Shown in pieces: positions 14,589 to 23,177 of a stretch of 34,387 nucleotides of DNA (position 1 is its first letter; the number at the start of each line of letters is the position of its first letter). The notes beneath the pieces were generated by a model, which was not told the DNA's origin, made no database searches, and worked only from the letters and a program-made list of their open reading frames with translations. This DNA comes from Pseudomonadota bacterium. GTDB taxonomy: Bacteria; Pseudomonadota; Alphaproteobacteria; Rhizobiales; Xanthobacteraceae. A program made the position numbers and the translations under genes. The stretch is taken from NCBI GenBank assembly GCA_023423415.1, contig JAFAFP010000067.1, positions 1-34,387 of the forward strand, written 5' to 3'.

Positions 14589-15686
14589 ATGGCTGTCTGG
14601 ACAAAATATGCACCACGGCATTTGAGATACGCTGCTGCCGCCATTCTCGCTCTTGGTCTCGCAGGTTTTCTGTTCGCTTGGTCCGGTGTCTACAATGTTG
14701 GTGCAACCAGCGGGCATTGGCGCCTCGTCGAATGGGCACTCGCCTTCGGCATGCGCAACTCCGTGGAGACGCGCGCTCTCGCAATCACATCCACACCTGC
14801 CTTCAATGACGACATGGTGAGGCTTGGAGCCGCGCATTTCGACCTTGGATGTGCGCCGTGTCACGGCGCGCCGGGACGACCTCCGAATCCGATCGCCCAA
14901 AGCATGATGCCAAACGCGCCAGAGCTGACCGGTTCAGCGGATCGCTGGAAAGACCGCGAACTGTTCTGGATCGTTAAACACGGCATCAAATACACCGGCA
15001 TGCCGTCCTGGGTCTCGCAGAACCGCGACGACGAAGTCTGGATGTTGGTCGCCTTTCTGAAAAAATTACCTGCGCTGGATGCTGCGAGTTATGCCGCACT
15101 CGGGCGGCGGAGCGAACAAGATCCTCCTGCCATCTCGGATGCCCAGTGGCTGGCGCGGTGGCGATGCGCCGGATGCCACGGCGACGACGGGAGTGGCATC
15201 ACAAGCAATCTAGTGCCTCGTCTGAATGGACAGCGCGTCGAATTTCTCGACCACGCCCTTCGCGCTTATGCAAAAGGAACGCGCGAAAGCGGCATCATGC
15301 AGCCGATCGCCAGCGATCTTAAGGATTTCGAAATCAAGGCTCTGGCCACATATTACGCTTCGCTTTCGTCCACACGCGATGCTGTCGCGGAGGGGCCTGC
15401 TGCCGGGAGGACGCTTGCCCTTGAGGGAGCACCTGACGCCGGAATCCCAGCGTGCATATCATGTCATAGCGATCAAGCACTGCCGATCTACCCACGCCTC
15501 GCGGGACAGAGCAATGCCTACTTGATGGCGCAACTGCGATTGTGGAAGAAGGGCTTTACACCGGCGGATGGCAGCGGCGCCATCATGGCACCAATTGCGC
15601 AGCGACTGACTGAACAACAAATCGAAGACGTTTCATCCTATTTCGCGGCCCAGCCCGGTCCATCAGGTAGCGGGAGGCCTCAATGA
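14589..15686 (+). CDS. Membrane-anchored triheme cytochrome c
   Basis: An N-terminal helix (residues 13-35) anchors a periplasmic part with three heme c sites: CAPCH (88-92), CAGCH (193-197) and CISCH (289-293). Plausible distal Met ligands follow each domain: TGMPS (Met138), GIMQPIA (Met237) and AIMAPIA (Met333). The two C-terminal domains resemble the diheme cytochrome c4/c553 fold, the first a class I domain. It overlaps the subunit II gene by four bases (ATGA), implying coupled translation. It probably carries electrons from a periplasmic donor, perhaps the PQQ dehydrogenase encoded upstream, to the oxidase. The donor is inference. Confidence 0.9.
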   Translation: MAVWTKYAPRHLRYAAAAILALGLAGFLFAWSGVYNVGATSGHWRLVEWALAFGMRNSVETRALAITSTPAFNDDMVRLGAAHFDLGCAPCHGAPGRPPNPIAQSMMPNAPELTGSADRWKDRELFWIVKHGIKYTGMPSWVSQNRDDEVWMLVAFLKKLPALDAASYAALGRRSEQDPPAISDAQWLARWRCAGCHGDDGSGITSNLVPRLNGQRVEFLDHALRAYAKGTRESGIMQPIASDLKDFEIKALATYYASLSSTRDAVAEGPAAGRTLALEGAPDAGIPACISCHSDQALPIYPRLAGQSNAYLMAQLRLWKKGFTPADGSGAIMAPIAQRLTEQQIEDVSSYFAAQPGPSGSGRPQ

Positions 15687-16642
15687 GAAAATATGCGGTC
15701 TTCGCTCCCCCAATGATGCTCGTTCTTGTTGCCTGTAACAGCGAGCACTCGGTTCTATCGCCACACGGGCTGCAGGCAATCCAGATCGCTAACCTAACCT
15801 GGATTCTGTTCTATCTGGTGCTTGCGGTCAGCACCATCGTATTCGCAGCCGTTTTTTTCGCGATTCGCGGATCGAACGAAGTTCGGCAGTCGCTGTCGAG
15901 CCAACGCTTCGTCGTCATTGGAGGCATTGTCTTTCCTGCCATCACACTCACGGTCTTGCTTGGATACGGCCTTTGGCTCATGCGCGAAGGACCTCAGGCT
16001 CCACAAACGACGCGGATCGAAATCATTGGCGAGCAGTGGTGGTGGCGCGTCCGCTATCACGCTGGCGGCAGCAAGATCATCGAGCGCGCCAATGAAATCC
16101 GCATTCCGGTCGGCGCACAAGTCGAATTTTCGCTGAAGTCGGCTGACGTCATTCACAGCTTCTGGATCCCCAGCCTCGGTGGCAAGGTCGACATGATCCC
16201 AGGCCGCACGAATTCCCTGCGGCTTGTGGCAAACAAGCCCGGCGTCTACCGCGGGATCTGCGCTGAATATTGTGGAGGCGCCCATGCATTCATGATGCTC
16301 GATGTTGTGGCCGTTCCGAGCAACGAGTTCGACAAGTGGCAGCAGGAGGCAACAACTGCATCCGTAGGCTCACCAGGGCACGGAATATTCCAGGCCGCAG
16401 GTTGCGGCGGATGTCACACCATCGATGGCACATCAGCCAACGGGACTATTGGCCCCAACCTCACCGGGTTTGCGGCGCGAAGATTCATAGGCGCCGGACG
16501 GCTGGCCATGTCCGAGAAAAACCTCGCACAATTCATCGTCGATAGTCAAAAGTTTAAGCCAGGCAACAAGATGCCCCCGTTCAAGGTTTTCTCGCGGGAC
16601 GATCTAGCCGCTGTCGCTGCATACTTGATGAGTCTGAAATGA
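15683..16642 (+). CDS. coxB: Cytochrome c oxidase subunit II with fused heme c domain (caa3 type)
   Basis: The 319-residue protein has an N-terminal lipobox (LVAC, Cys18), two membrane helices (about 37-60 and 77-100) and the CuA domain with His158 (VIHSFWIP), Cys193, Glu195, Cys197, His201 and Met204 (CAEYCGGAHAFM). EQWWWRVRY is the aromatic electron-entry segment. A cytochrome c domain follows with CGGCH (241-245) and Met297 (KMPPF). All CuA and heme ligands are present, so it should be functional. Its stop overlaps the start of the subunit I gene (ATGA). This architecture defines a caa3-type oxidase that accepts electrons through its own heme c. Confidence 0.94.
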   Translation: MRKYAVFAPPMMLVLVACNSEHSVLSPHGLQAIQIANLTWILFYLVLAVSTIVFAAVFFAIRGSNEVRQSLSSQRFVVIGGIVFPAITLTVLLGYGLWLMREGPQAPQTTRIEIIGEQWWWRVRYHAGGSKIIERANEIRIPVGAQVEFSLKSADVIHSFWIPSLGGKVDMIPGRTNSLRLVANKPGVYRGICAEYCGGAHAFMMLDVVAVPSNEFDKWQQEATTASVGSPGHGIFQAAGCGGCHTIDGTSANGTIGPNLTGFAARRFIGAGRLAMSEKNLAQFIVDSQKFKPGNKMPPFKVFSRDDLAAVAAYLMSLK

Positions 16643-19188
16643 CCGACGCGACCGCTACGCTCCAGGTGCAGCCGCGCTCAGACTATCCCAACCCGCTGCC
16701 GCGTCCGAAAGACGAATTGCAGAAACTTGAGCGCGTCTGGGAGTTGCCGCGAGGCTGGAGGATATTCAGCGCCGTCAACAACACGGTTATTGGCTTTTTC
16801 TACATCGGCACGGCGCTTCTGTTCTTCCTGCTGGCCGGCATTCTCGGCCTCTTGATCCGTCTGCAGCTTGCGGTCCCGAGCAACACAGTTCTCAGCCAGG
16901 ACACCTACAATCAGATCTTCACCATGCACGGCACGGTGATGATGTTTCTGTTTGCGGTTCCGGTCGTGGAAGCGATGGGCGTCATGCTGCTGCCTCAGAT
17001 GCTAGGCGCGCGTGACTTGCCATTCCCACGCCTTTCTGCCTTTGCGTTCTGGGCGTATTTCATCGGCGGGCTGGTGTTTTTCTCCACGCTGTTCTTCGAT
17101 CTCGCACCATCTGGTGGATGGTTCATGTATCCACCTCTCACCGGCATTGAGTTTTCTCCCGGCATCGGTGCTGACTTTTGGTTGCTAGGCATCGGCTTCA
17201 TAGAGATTTCGGCAATCGCTGGCGCCATTGAAATCATCGTAGGCGTCCTACGAACACGCGCCCCGGGCATGACGCTGGCACGCATGCCTGTCTTTGCCTG
17301 GACCATGCTGGTGTTCGCCGGAATGATCGTGTTTGCCTTTCCGGCCGTCATCCTCGCCACGATGATGCTGGAACTTGAGCGCGCCTTCGGTTGGCCTTTC
17401 TTCATAGCAGCCAAGGGCGGCGACCCACTTCTCTGGCAGCACCTGTTCTGGTTCTTCGGACACCCGGAGGTGTACATCATCTTCCTGCCGGCGGCCGGCA
17501 TGGTTTCGATGATCATTCCCACCATGGCCCGCACGCCGCTCGTCGCCTATGAGCTGATTGTTTTGGCGCTGATCGCCACCGGATTTTTCAGCTTCGGACT
17601 GTGGGTGCACCACATGTTCACCACGGGCATTCCCAACATTTCACTTGGCTTCTTTTCGGCCGCGAGCATGGCCGTATCTCTGCCGAGCGGCATCCAGATC
17701 TTCGCCTGGATCGCGACCATGGCGTCCGGACGCCTTCAACTCAAGACACCATCCCTCTTCGTGCTCGGTTTCATCTTCATCTTCACGCTTGGCGGTTTGA
17801 CCGGCGTGATGGTGGCGATGGTACCATTCGAATGGCAGGCCCACGACACGTACTTTGTGGTGGCACACTTTCACTATGTCCTGATCGGCGGAATGGTCTT
17901 TCCTCTGTTTGCAGCGCTTTACTACTGGGCGCCAGCGTTTAGCCGCAACGCACTATCGGAAAGGATGGGTCGCTGGGTATTCGGACTCATGTTTATCGGC
18001 TTCAATGTCGCGTTTCTGCCGATGCATCTGACCGGGCTTCTGGGCATGCCTCGACGGATTTACACCTATACAGCCGAAATGGGATGGGGGACGTTGAACA
18101 TGGTCTCGACGGTCGGTGCATTCGCGTTTGCCGCAGGCGTGTTGCTGTTCATCATCGACCTGACTCTTCGGTTTCGTCCCGCCATGTCAGGCACTGCCGG
18201 CGACGTCTGGAAGGCTGGCACATTGGAATGGTTGAACAACGGTACCTTTTCGGCCCGAAGCGTGCCCGAAATCACCGATCGCTATCCGCTCTGGTCCGAG
18301 CCATCACTTCGGAAATCTGTCGATGATGGCCGCTGGTATCTGCCCGGCACGGCGACGGGGCTTCGCGAAACCATCGTCACCTCGCCGATCGAGGCCTTGC
18401 CGCAATACGTCATGCGCCTTCCCGGACCGGGCTGGTCTCCCGTTCTCGCGGCAGTTTTCACCGCAGCATTCTTTCTTTTGCTGACAGCGAAATTCGTCCT
18501 GATCGCTGTCATCTGTGGATTGCTCGCCATCGCGATGATCCTTGTATGGACATGGCCAAGCGATCTCCCAGCTTCCGGAAAGGTCGAGATCGGGAACGGT
18601 CTACGGCTGGCGACTTACGCGACAGGATCGACGTCTCATTCTTGGTGGGCAATTATCATTGTGCAGCTCGTTGCCGCCTCACTCTATCTCGCATGGGTCT
18701 TCTCGTACCTTTACATCTGGACGGTTCATCCAAAGCTCTGGGACACCGACGCATTACCGGATCTTTTTTCACTTCAGGGGCCGCTGACACCTACGGTGCT
18801 GTTAACAGCCAGCAGCGGCCTGATCCTCATTGGCGGCCGGAACCTGCGAATTGCAGATCATCGCTGGCTGACGACACTGCTTCTCGGGGCAGGTCTAATC
18901 GCGCTCTGGCTGGCGCTCGTTCTCGATGCAATTGGCCACTGGTCCAGAGGGCCGCGTCCCGATCAATCGGCCTATGGCGCTCTTATCGGCATGGGCATTT
19001 TCCTCCAGTTGCAACTCACCACTGCGATTACCGTGATGTGCGGATTCACCCTTGCACGTCTCTGGACCGGCCAACTGAACAGCAAGCGCCGCGTCATTTT
19101 TGATAACATGGCGCTGCTCTGGCACTACACCGTCATCCAGAGTCTGGTCGGGCTACTGTTAATGCACGGCTTTCCAAGAGGGGTTTGA
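16639..19188 (+). CDS. ctaD: Cytochrome c oxidase subunit I fused to subunit III
   Basis: Residues 1-540 are heme-copper oxidase subunit I: His97 (MHGT) and His412 for heme a, His410 (VVAH) for heme a3, His275-Tyr279 (GHPEVY) cross-link pair and His324/His325 for CuB. D-channel residues Asp126 (GARDLPFPR) and Glu277 (HPEVY) are present. The position of the K-channel lysine (PTGIKIFSW in typical A-type enzymes) is Gln353, in PSGIQIFAW. Residues from about 640 on are subunit III-like, starting TGSTSHSWWAIIIVQL with five helices. I+III fusions are known in caa3 oxidases. The gene overlaps its neighbours on both sides by a few bases. Confidence 0.93.
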   Translation: MTDATATLQVQPRSDYPNPLPRPKDELQKLERVWELPRGWRIFSAVNNTVIGFFYIGTALLFFLLAGILGLLIRLQLAVPSNTVLSQDTYNQIFTMHGTVMMFLFAVPVVEAMGVMLLPQMLGARDLPFPRLSAFAFWAYFIGGLVFFSTLFFDLAPSGGWFMYPPLTGIEFSPGIGADFWLLGIGFIEISAIAGAIEIIVGVLRTRAPGMTLARMPVFAWTMLVFAGMIVFAFPAVILATMMLELERAFGWPFFIAAKGGDPLLWQHLFWFFGHPEVYIIFLPAAGMVSMIIPTMARTPLVAYELIVLALIATGFFSFGLWVHHMFTTGIPNISLGFFSAASMAVSLPSGIQIFAWIATMASGRLQLKTPSLFVLGFIFIFTLGGLTGVMVAMVPFEWQAHDTYFVVAHFHYVLIGGMVFPLFAALYYWAPAFSRNALSERMGRWVFGLMFIGFNVAFLPMHLTGLLGMPRRIYTYTAEMGWGTLNMVSTVGAFAFAAGVLLFIIDLTLRFRPAMSGTAGDVWKAGTLEWLNNGTFSARSVPEITDRYPLWSEPSLRKSVDDGRWYLPGTATGLRETIVTSPIEALPQYVMRLPGPGWSPVLAAVFTAAFFLLLTAKFVLIAVICGLLAIAMILVWTWPSDLPASGKVEIGNGLRLATYATGSTSHSWWAIIIVQLVAASLYLAWVFSYLYIWTVHPKLWDTDALPDLFSLQGPLTPTVLLTASSGLILIGGRNLRIADHRWLTTLLLGAGLIALWLALVLDAIGHWSRGPRPDQSAYGALIGMGIFLQLQLTTAITVMCGFTLARLWTGQLNSKRRVIFDNMALLWHYTVIQSLVGLLLMHGFPRGV

Positions 19189-19499
19189 TGGCACAACCGG
19201 AAGCGTCATCAATTCTACTGAGGATTGTTGCGCCCCTTTTGATCTGGTTTGCGCATATTTCGGTGCTTTATGCTGCGGCCACATTGCTGTGCCCGACGCG
19301 AGAAGGCGCTTTTCTCATTACAACCACAATCGCAACAGTCTTCGTCCTGGTACTGCTGACATATCTTATAGCGAGCACTTCGACCGCGGCCAGACGATCC
19401 ACGGTCTTCATCAAAATGCTTACGCTGAGCTTGACTGCCCTGGCATTCCTTGGGGTTTTGTGGACGTCAGCACCCGTGATGCTTTTAGAATGCCGCTAG
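19188..19499 (+). CDS. Small membrane protein of the oxidase operon, 103 aa
   Basis: Three hydrophobic helices (LLRIVAPLLIWFAHISVLYA; ITTTIATVFVLVLLTYLIAS; LTLSLTALAFLGVLWTSAP) make a small polytopic protein. Its ATG overlaps the stop of the subunit I+III gene (TGATG); a TTG one codon earlier is less likely. It is the last gene of the operon. Position and size suggest a small accessory or subunit IV-like protein of this oxidase, but no motif proves it. No terminator with a clear T-run was found downstream. Confidence 0.75.
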   Translation: MAQPEASSILLRIVAPLLIWFAHISVLYAAATLLCPTREGAFLITTTIATVFVLVLLTYLIASTSTAARRSTVFIKMLTLSLTALAFLGVLWTSAPVMLLECR

Positions 19500-19775
19500 G
19501 CAGGATGCGACGGCATCCACCTTTTCGGGGATCTCTGCGATAAATTTGACTCCTTCCACTTATCGACGATTTTGCTTCCCGTCCGAAGGACAACTGCGAC
19601 CACGACAATTGCCATCACCGAAGCCGGTCGACCGTCATCGTCTCCTACGCAGGGCACTACGCTAAAACACTGCTCCGACAAGCAGCAGAATTGCGCCAAG
19701 TGCTACCATCACGAAACCCGGCCAATTCCCTTCATTTGAAAGAGAGCATTGCGGGGTGGTCGCAGATCCGCCGCG

Positions 19776-19965
19776 ATGCCTGCGGATACAATACATGACC
19801 TTGAACAATCTGCAGTAGCACGCCTGGGCGATCTTTTTGTCTTGGGGAAGCACCGACTTAAAATCGGAGATGCCCGAGAGCCTGCGTCTTTCAAAGAGCT
19901 CATGCGCTCCGAAACAGCAAGCATGGTATTCCTGGATCCTCCTTACAACGTTAAGATTCAGGGAT
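19776..19965 (+). pseudogene. Truncated site-specific DNA methyltransferase fragment
   Basis: About 63 codons read MPADTIHDLEQSAVARLGDL, then FVLGKHRLKIGDAREPASFK, and SMVFLDPPYNVKIQG. This is the linker and catalytic N-terminus of ParB-linked N6/N4 DNA methyltransferases, with the DPPY motif intact. The ParB-like domain before it and the rest of the methyltransferase after it are missing. Homology stops sharply at about 19965, where the sequence changes to an antisense chemotaxis-receptor fragment. The remnant is not expected to be active. Confidence 0.75.
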
Positions 19966-19966
19966 C

Positions 19967-20385
19967 TTTGATGTCTTTGGCCGCCTGCGATGAGCGCTGC
20001 GCGAAGTTTCTGACCTCAGAGGCGACAACGGCAAAGCCGCGCCCGGCCTCGCCCGCCCGTGCGGCCTCTACTGCCGCATTGAGCGCGAGTAGATTGGTTT
20101 GCCGTGCTATCTCGTCGATCACACCTTAATGTCGGCGATCTTGTGCGAAGCTTTCTCGATCCGCGCCACTGCTTTGACCGCTTCAGCGACGACGGCGCCG
20201 CCTCGTTCAGCAACAGCACGAGTTTGCGCCGTGAATTCGTTCGCCCGCACAGCATTTTCTACGTTTTTCTTCATCAAGATCGAGACCTCCTCCATCGAAG
20301 CGGACGAATGCTCCAGACTCACGGCCTGCTCTTCAGTGCGCTGTGAGAGATCCGTGGTACTGGTTTCGATCCGGCTGCGGTGTTC
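19967..20385 (-). pseudogene. Methyl-accepting chemotaxis protein signalling-domain fragment
   Basis: Read on the minus strand: TDLSQRTEEQAVSLEHSSAS, then AVVAEAVKAVARIEKASHKI, and after a one-base frameshift IDEIARQTNLLALNAAVEAA, then RAGEAGRGFAVVASEVRNFA. This is the highly conserved hairpin tip of the receptor signalling domain that contacts CheA and CheW. The sensor part, membrane helices and distal C-terminus are absent, and the frame is broken near 20130. The 3' edge abuts the methyltransferase fragment, so both were brought together by recombination. Confidence 0.8.
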
Positions 20386-20575
20386 GCGACTTCCCGGGTT
20401 GCCGGCAGCTACACGACAGACACCGGCAATATCGACATCAAAGAACTCAGACAGCGCGATCTCGAAATTTCACAATCCTCTAGATCTCGCCAAGGCTGAG
20501 CGACTTCGCAAAAATCGTCCCGTTTAAGCAAAAGCGTAGCGGAATTTCACTGAGACCTGACGATGAACGCGAGCG

Positions 20576-20695
20576 ATGACGAAGTTTGCGCGAAGCTGGC
20601 TGATCCCTTGGAAGCCGGACCAAATCGGCATTGCCTATGTGACCAGTTTCGCTTGCGATGCTTTTTGGCAGAGACTGAAGGTCAAAGCAGGATAG
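20576..20695 (+). pseudogene. Truncated paralogue of the small gene at 1352
   Basis: A 39-codon frame reads MTKFARSWLIPWKPDQIGIA, then YVTSFACDAFWQRLKVKAG. Its first 23 residues match the 74-aa protein at 1352 (RRAWVIPWEPGQIGVGYTT); the similarity stops after the YVT. It is therefore probably a 3'-truncated copy. A second frame over the same DNA (20563-20736, 57 codons, ending RIVSDGIVQVVVNDS) is also open, and I cannot say which, if either, is translated. Confidence 0.5.
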
Positions 20696-20830
20696 TTTCG
20701 GACGGTATCGTTCAGGTGGTCGTAAACGACAGCTGATTTGTGTACCGTGTGCCTTGCACCTCTATTTTGAAGAGGCAGTTCCGAGATTATGATTATCGAA
20801 AATCACATTGCAGATCACTCTAAACAGCCG

Positions 20831-22057
20831 CTAGTTCAAAGCGATGGTCCTCAAGTCGAAGGATACATCTACAACCTGCTCAAATGTCGGGCCACTGCGC
20901 GCCGGCAGGGCGCGGCGACCGAACATATGGTCGGCCGGCCGATTGACAGATTCAACCGCCAAAAGCCGATCCCCTGCATAGCAAAATGCGGAAAAGCTGC
21001 CTAATGCGGGATCGCCGCGAAGCACGACGCGGTCGTGCAAGCCACATATTCCCACCATCTGCAGCTTCTGATCACCCTGATCGCTCCAAAACCACGGCAC
21101 AGCATCGTATCGAGGCGGGGCTACTCCGAGAAGTCGTCTAGCGACGAATTTCGCCTGATCATTGGCGTTCTGAACCGACTCAAGCCGGACCATCGCCCCT
21201 CCGTACAAGCTCGGAAATTGCGCACAATCACCGATTGCGGAAATGTTCGGATCGGAGGTCAGCAAACGCTCATCAACGACGATACCGTTGTCGACCGTAA
21301 GGCCAGCATCTCTAGCAACCTCGATGTTCGGAACCACTCCAATGCTCGCAATCACCATATCGCATTGAATGATGTGCCCTTCCGATGTCTCAACGGCGCA
21401 AACGCGGCCGCCTCGTTCGTGCAATCGCGTTGCAGCAGCACCAAAACGAAATTCCGCACCAGCCTGCTCATGCCACTTCGTAAAATAGCCCGACACAACC
21501 GAACAAACGGCACGACCCATGGGTCGATCTGCCATTTCCAGGATGGTCACATTCTTGTTCCACCCCTTGGCAGCGGCAGCAAACTCCAAACCGACGAAAC
21601 CGGCTCCAATAACAACAATATTCTTCACGTCTTCAAGGTGCGACCGCAACCTGTCCGCTTCCGCAAACGTTCTTATATATTGAATACCCACGAGATTCGC
21701 GTTGCCCAGAGGCAGGACACGATTTCGTGCCCCAACAGAAAGAACTAGATGGTCATACGACTGCACCTCGCCGGAAGACAGCGTCAACTGACGACGAGTC
21801 GGATCAAGCTCCACAACCCGCGTATCGCATCGAAGATCAATCTGGTTATCGATGTAAAAGGACGCGGGACGCAACCACAGGCCATCCAATCTCATTTTAC
21901 CTAGAAGATAAGCTTTGGAGAGCGGAGGCCTCTGATATGGGAGACACGATTCGCCGTTCAGCAGAATGATTCCGCCGTCAAATCCATTCTGCCGAAGTGA
22001 TAGAGCCACCTGAACGCCGCCATGACCTGCGCCCGCAATTACGACATTTCGAATCAT
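20831..22057 (-). CDS. FAD-dependent ferredoxin reductase of a Rieske oxygenase system
   Basis: The 408-residue protein has the two-nucleotide fold of BphA4/rubredoxin reductase-type enzymes: FAD motif IAGAGHGGVQVALSLRQ near the N-terminus, LPYQRPPLSKAYLLG, NAD(H) motif IVVIGAGFVGLEFAAAAKG, and FAD motif ISAIGDCAQFP near residue 285. Length is standard. It would move electrons from NAD(P)H to a small ferredoxin and on to the Rieske oxygenase. It is the last gene of the minus-strand operon, 86 bases after the TRAP binding-protein gene. The start at 22057 (MIRNVVIAG) has GGACGGTG upstream; the 21-codon extension lacks support. No ferredoxin gene is seen in the window. Confidence 0.9.
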   Translation of the reverse strand: MIRNVVIAGAGHGGVQVALSLRQNGFDGGIILLNGESCLPYQRPPLSKAYLLGKMRLDGLWLRPASFYIDNQIDLRCDTRVVELDPTRRQLTLSSGEVQSYDHLVLSVGARNRVLPLGNANLVGIQYIRTFAEADRLRSHLEDVKNIVVIGAGFVGLEFAAAAKGWNKNVTILEMADRPMGRAVCSVVSGYFTKWHEQAGAEFRFGAAATRLHERGGRVCAVETSEGHIIQCDMVIASIGVVPNIEVARDAGLTVDNGIVVDERLLTSDPNISAIGDCAQFPSLYGGAMVRLESVQNANDQAKFVARRLLGVAPPRYDAVPWFWSDQGDQKLQMVGICGLHDRVVLRGDPALGSFSAFCYAGDRLLAVESVNRPADHMFGRRALPARSGPTFEQVVDVSFDLRTIALN

Positions 22058-22143
22058 CACCGTCCATTTCCAACCGAACAATTGAGCGAAACGTAAGACG
22101 AAAAGCGCAATCGCGGGCAATTCCTGGCGTACGAAAACGATAT

Positions 22144-23142
22144 TCAGTTGCTCGGCGCCATCATCTTTCTAAGCTTCGGCCCGTGCTCCGGGCTTAGCTT
22201 AACCACCGCGTCCCATGCACTGTCATAAGCCATCTTGAGAAACGCATTCCTCTGATCTTTTCCGAGATCAAGTTCTCGAATCCCGGCATCCTTTTGCCGC
22301 TTGATCTCAGTTACAGCGTCCGCCTTGACTGCATCCGCAGTCATGCTTTCAAGCCAGACGGCCTGCTTCTCCAAAAACGCACGCTGCTCGGGCGTAAGCT
22401 TCTTCCAAGTATTGGCATTAAAGAGAACCCCAAGCTCCAGTGCATAAAACCCTGGCTCAACACGATACTTCGTCTGCTCCTGCCAATTGAAATCAAAGAT
22501 ACCGATCAGCGGCCACGCATACCCATCGATAACGCCATTGGCCAGCGCGGTATACATCTCACCCGCCGCCAATTGCACACCATTGATTCCTACACGCTCA
22601 AAGAAGTCACGATAAAGTGGCGCGCTCCGCAATTTTAGCTTGGATACCTCTCCGTTGTTGAGCAGCTTGTTCGTATAGATATGATAACGAATGCCCTCAC
22701 CAGTCCTTGCAAAATAATAGAGACCCTTTTGAAGAAACATCTTGTTCAGATAATCGATAACTCCCGAGTTACGAAGTTCAGCCATCGATAGCTCTGTATA
22801 GTTCAGGGAAAGTCCTTCCGGAACGATCGAGGCCGTGTACGAGGTCGTCGTATTACCGAGATCAACGACGCCTGTTCGTATCGCATTAGCCAGCTCAAAT
22901 GTCGGGATTGCTTTTGGACCGCCAATGTAATTGATGCGAACCAGTCCCTTTCCCTCCTCATTCACCTTCTTGATGAAAGCCTCAAAATTTCTGGCAAAGT
23001 ACGTCCCCTCCTGAAATGCGTTCGCCGCCCGCAACGTAATCTCTTGTGCGGACACAGATCCAGAAAGATGACAAAGACCTAGAACCAATGCGCCTCCCAG
23101 AATGAAACAACGGCGCGACATTCGCTTGAGAACGCCAGTCAT
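22144..23142 (-). CDS. dctP: TRAP transporter substrate-binding protein, DctP type
   Basis: The 332-residue periplasmic receptor of a tripartite ATP-independent transporter starts with a leader containing SRRCFILGGALVLGL, ending SVSAQ; the SRRxFIL pattern resembles a twin-arginine signal. The mature chain shows LRAANAFQEGTYFARNFEAF and the ligand-binding arginine region KLRSAPLYRDFFERVGINGV, then ALANGVIDGYAWPLIG. In this family the arginine pairs with the carboxylate of the solute, so an organic acid is likely. GAGGGAGAG lies six bases before the ATG. It sits downstream of the M and Q subunit genes in one operon with the dioxygenase. Confidence 0.92.
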   Translation of the reverse strand: MTGVLKRMSRRCFILGGALVLGLCHLSGSVSAQEITLRAANAFQEGTYFARNFEAFIKKVNEEGKGLVRINYIGGPKAIPTFELANAIRTGVVDLGNTTTSYTASIVPEGLSLNYTELSMAELRNSGVIDYLNKMFLQKGLYYFARTGEGIRYHIYTNKLLNNGEVSKLKLRSAPLYRDFFERVGINGVQLAAGEMYTALANGVIDGYAWPLIGIFDFNWQEQTKYRVEPGFYALELGVLFNANTWKKLTPEQRAFLEKQAVWLESMTADAVKADAVTEIKRQKDAGIRELDLGKDQRNAFLKMAYDSAWDAVVKLSPEHGPKLRKMMAPSN

Positions 23143-23177
23143 GATTTCTCTCCCTCAAGAGTTATAGAATTTTTTGT

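Noticed and set aside
16995..17534. A 179-codon minus-strand open frame opposite the oxidase subunit I gene
   Set aside because: It is antisense to clearly conserved heme-copper oxidase sequence, and its composition (many Met, Arg and Pro) is that of a shadow frame in GC-rich DNA.
19662..19853. A minus-strand segment ending NEGNWPGFVMVALGAILLLV-GAVF that looks like a small membrane helix
   Set aside because: The helix is protein-like, but no start codon or ribosome-binding site lies close upstream in frame, and it overlaps the methyltransferase fragment. Perhaps a remnant; not called as a gene.
21035..21748. A 237-codon plus-strand open frame opposite the ferredoxin reductase gene
   Set aside because: It lies wholly inside the reductase gene, has no recognisable domain or ribosome-binding site, and its His/Arg/Ser-rich product is typical of an antisense shadow.
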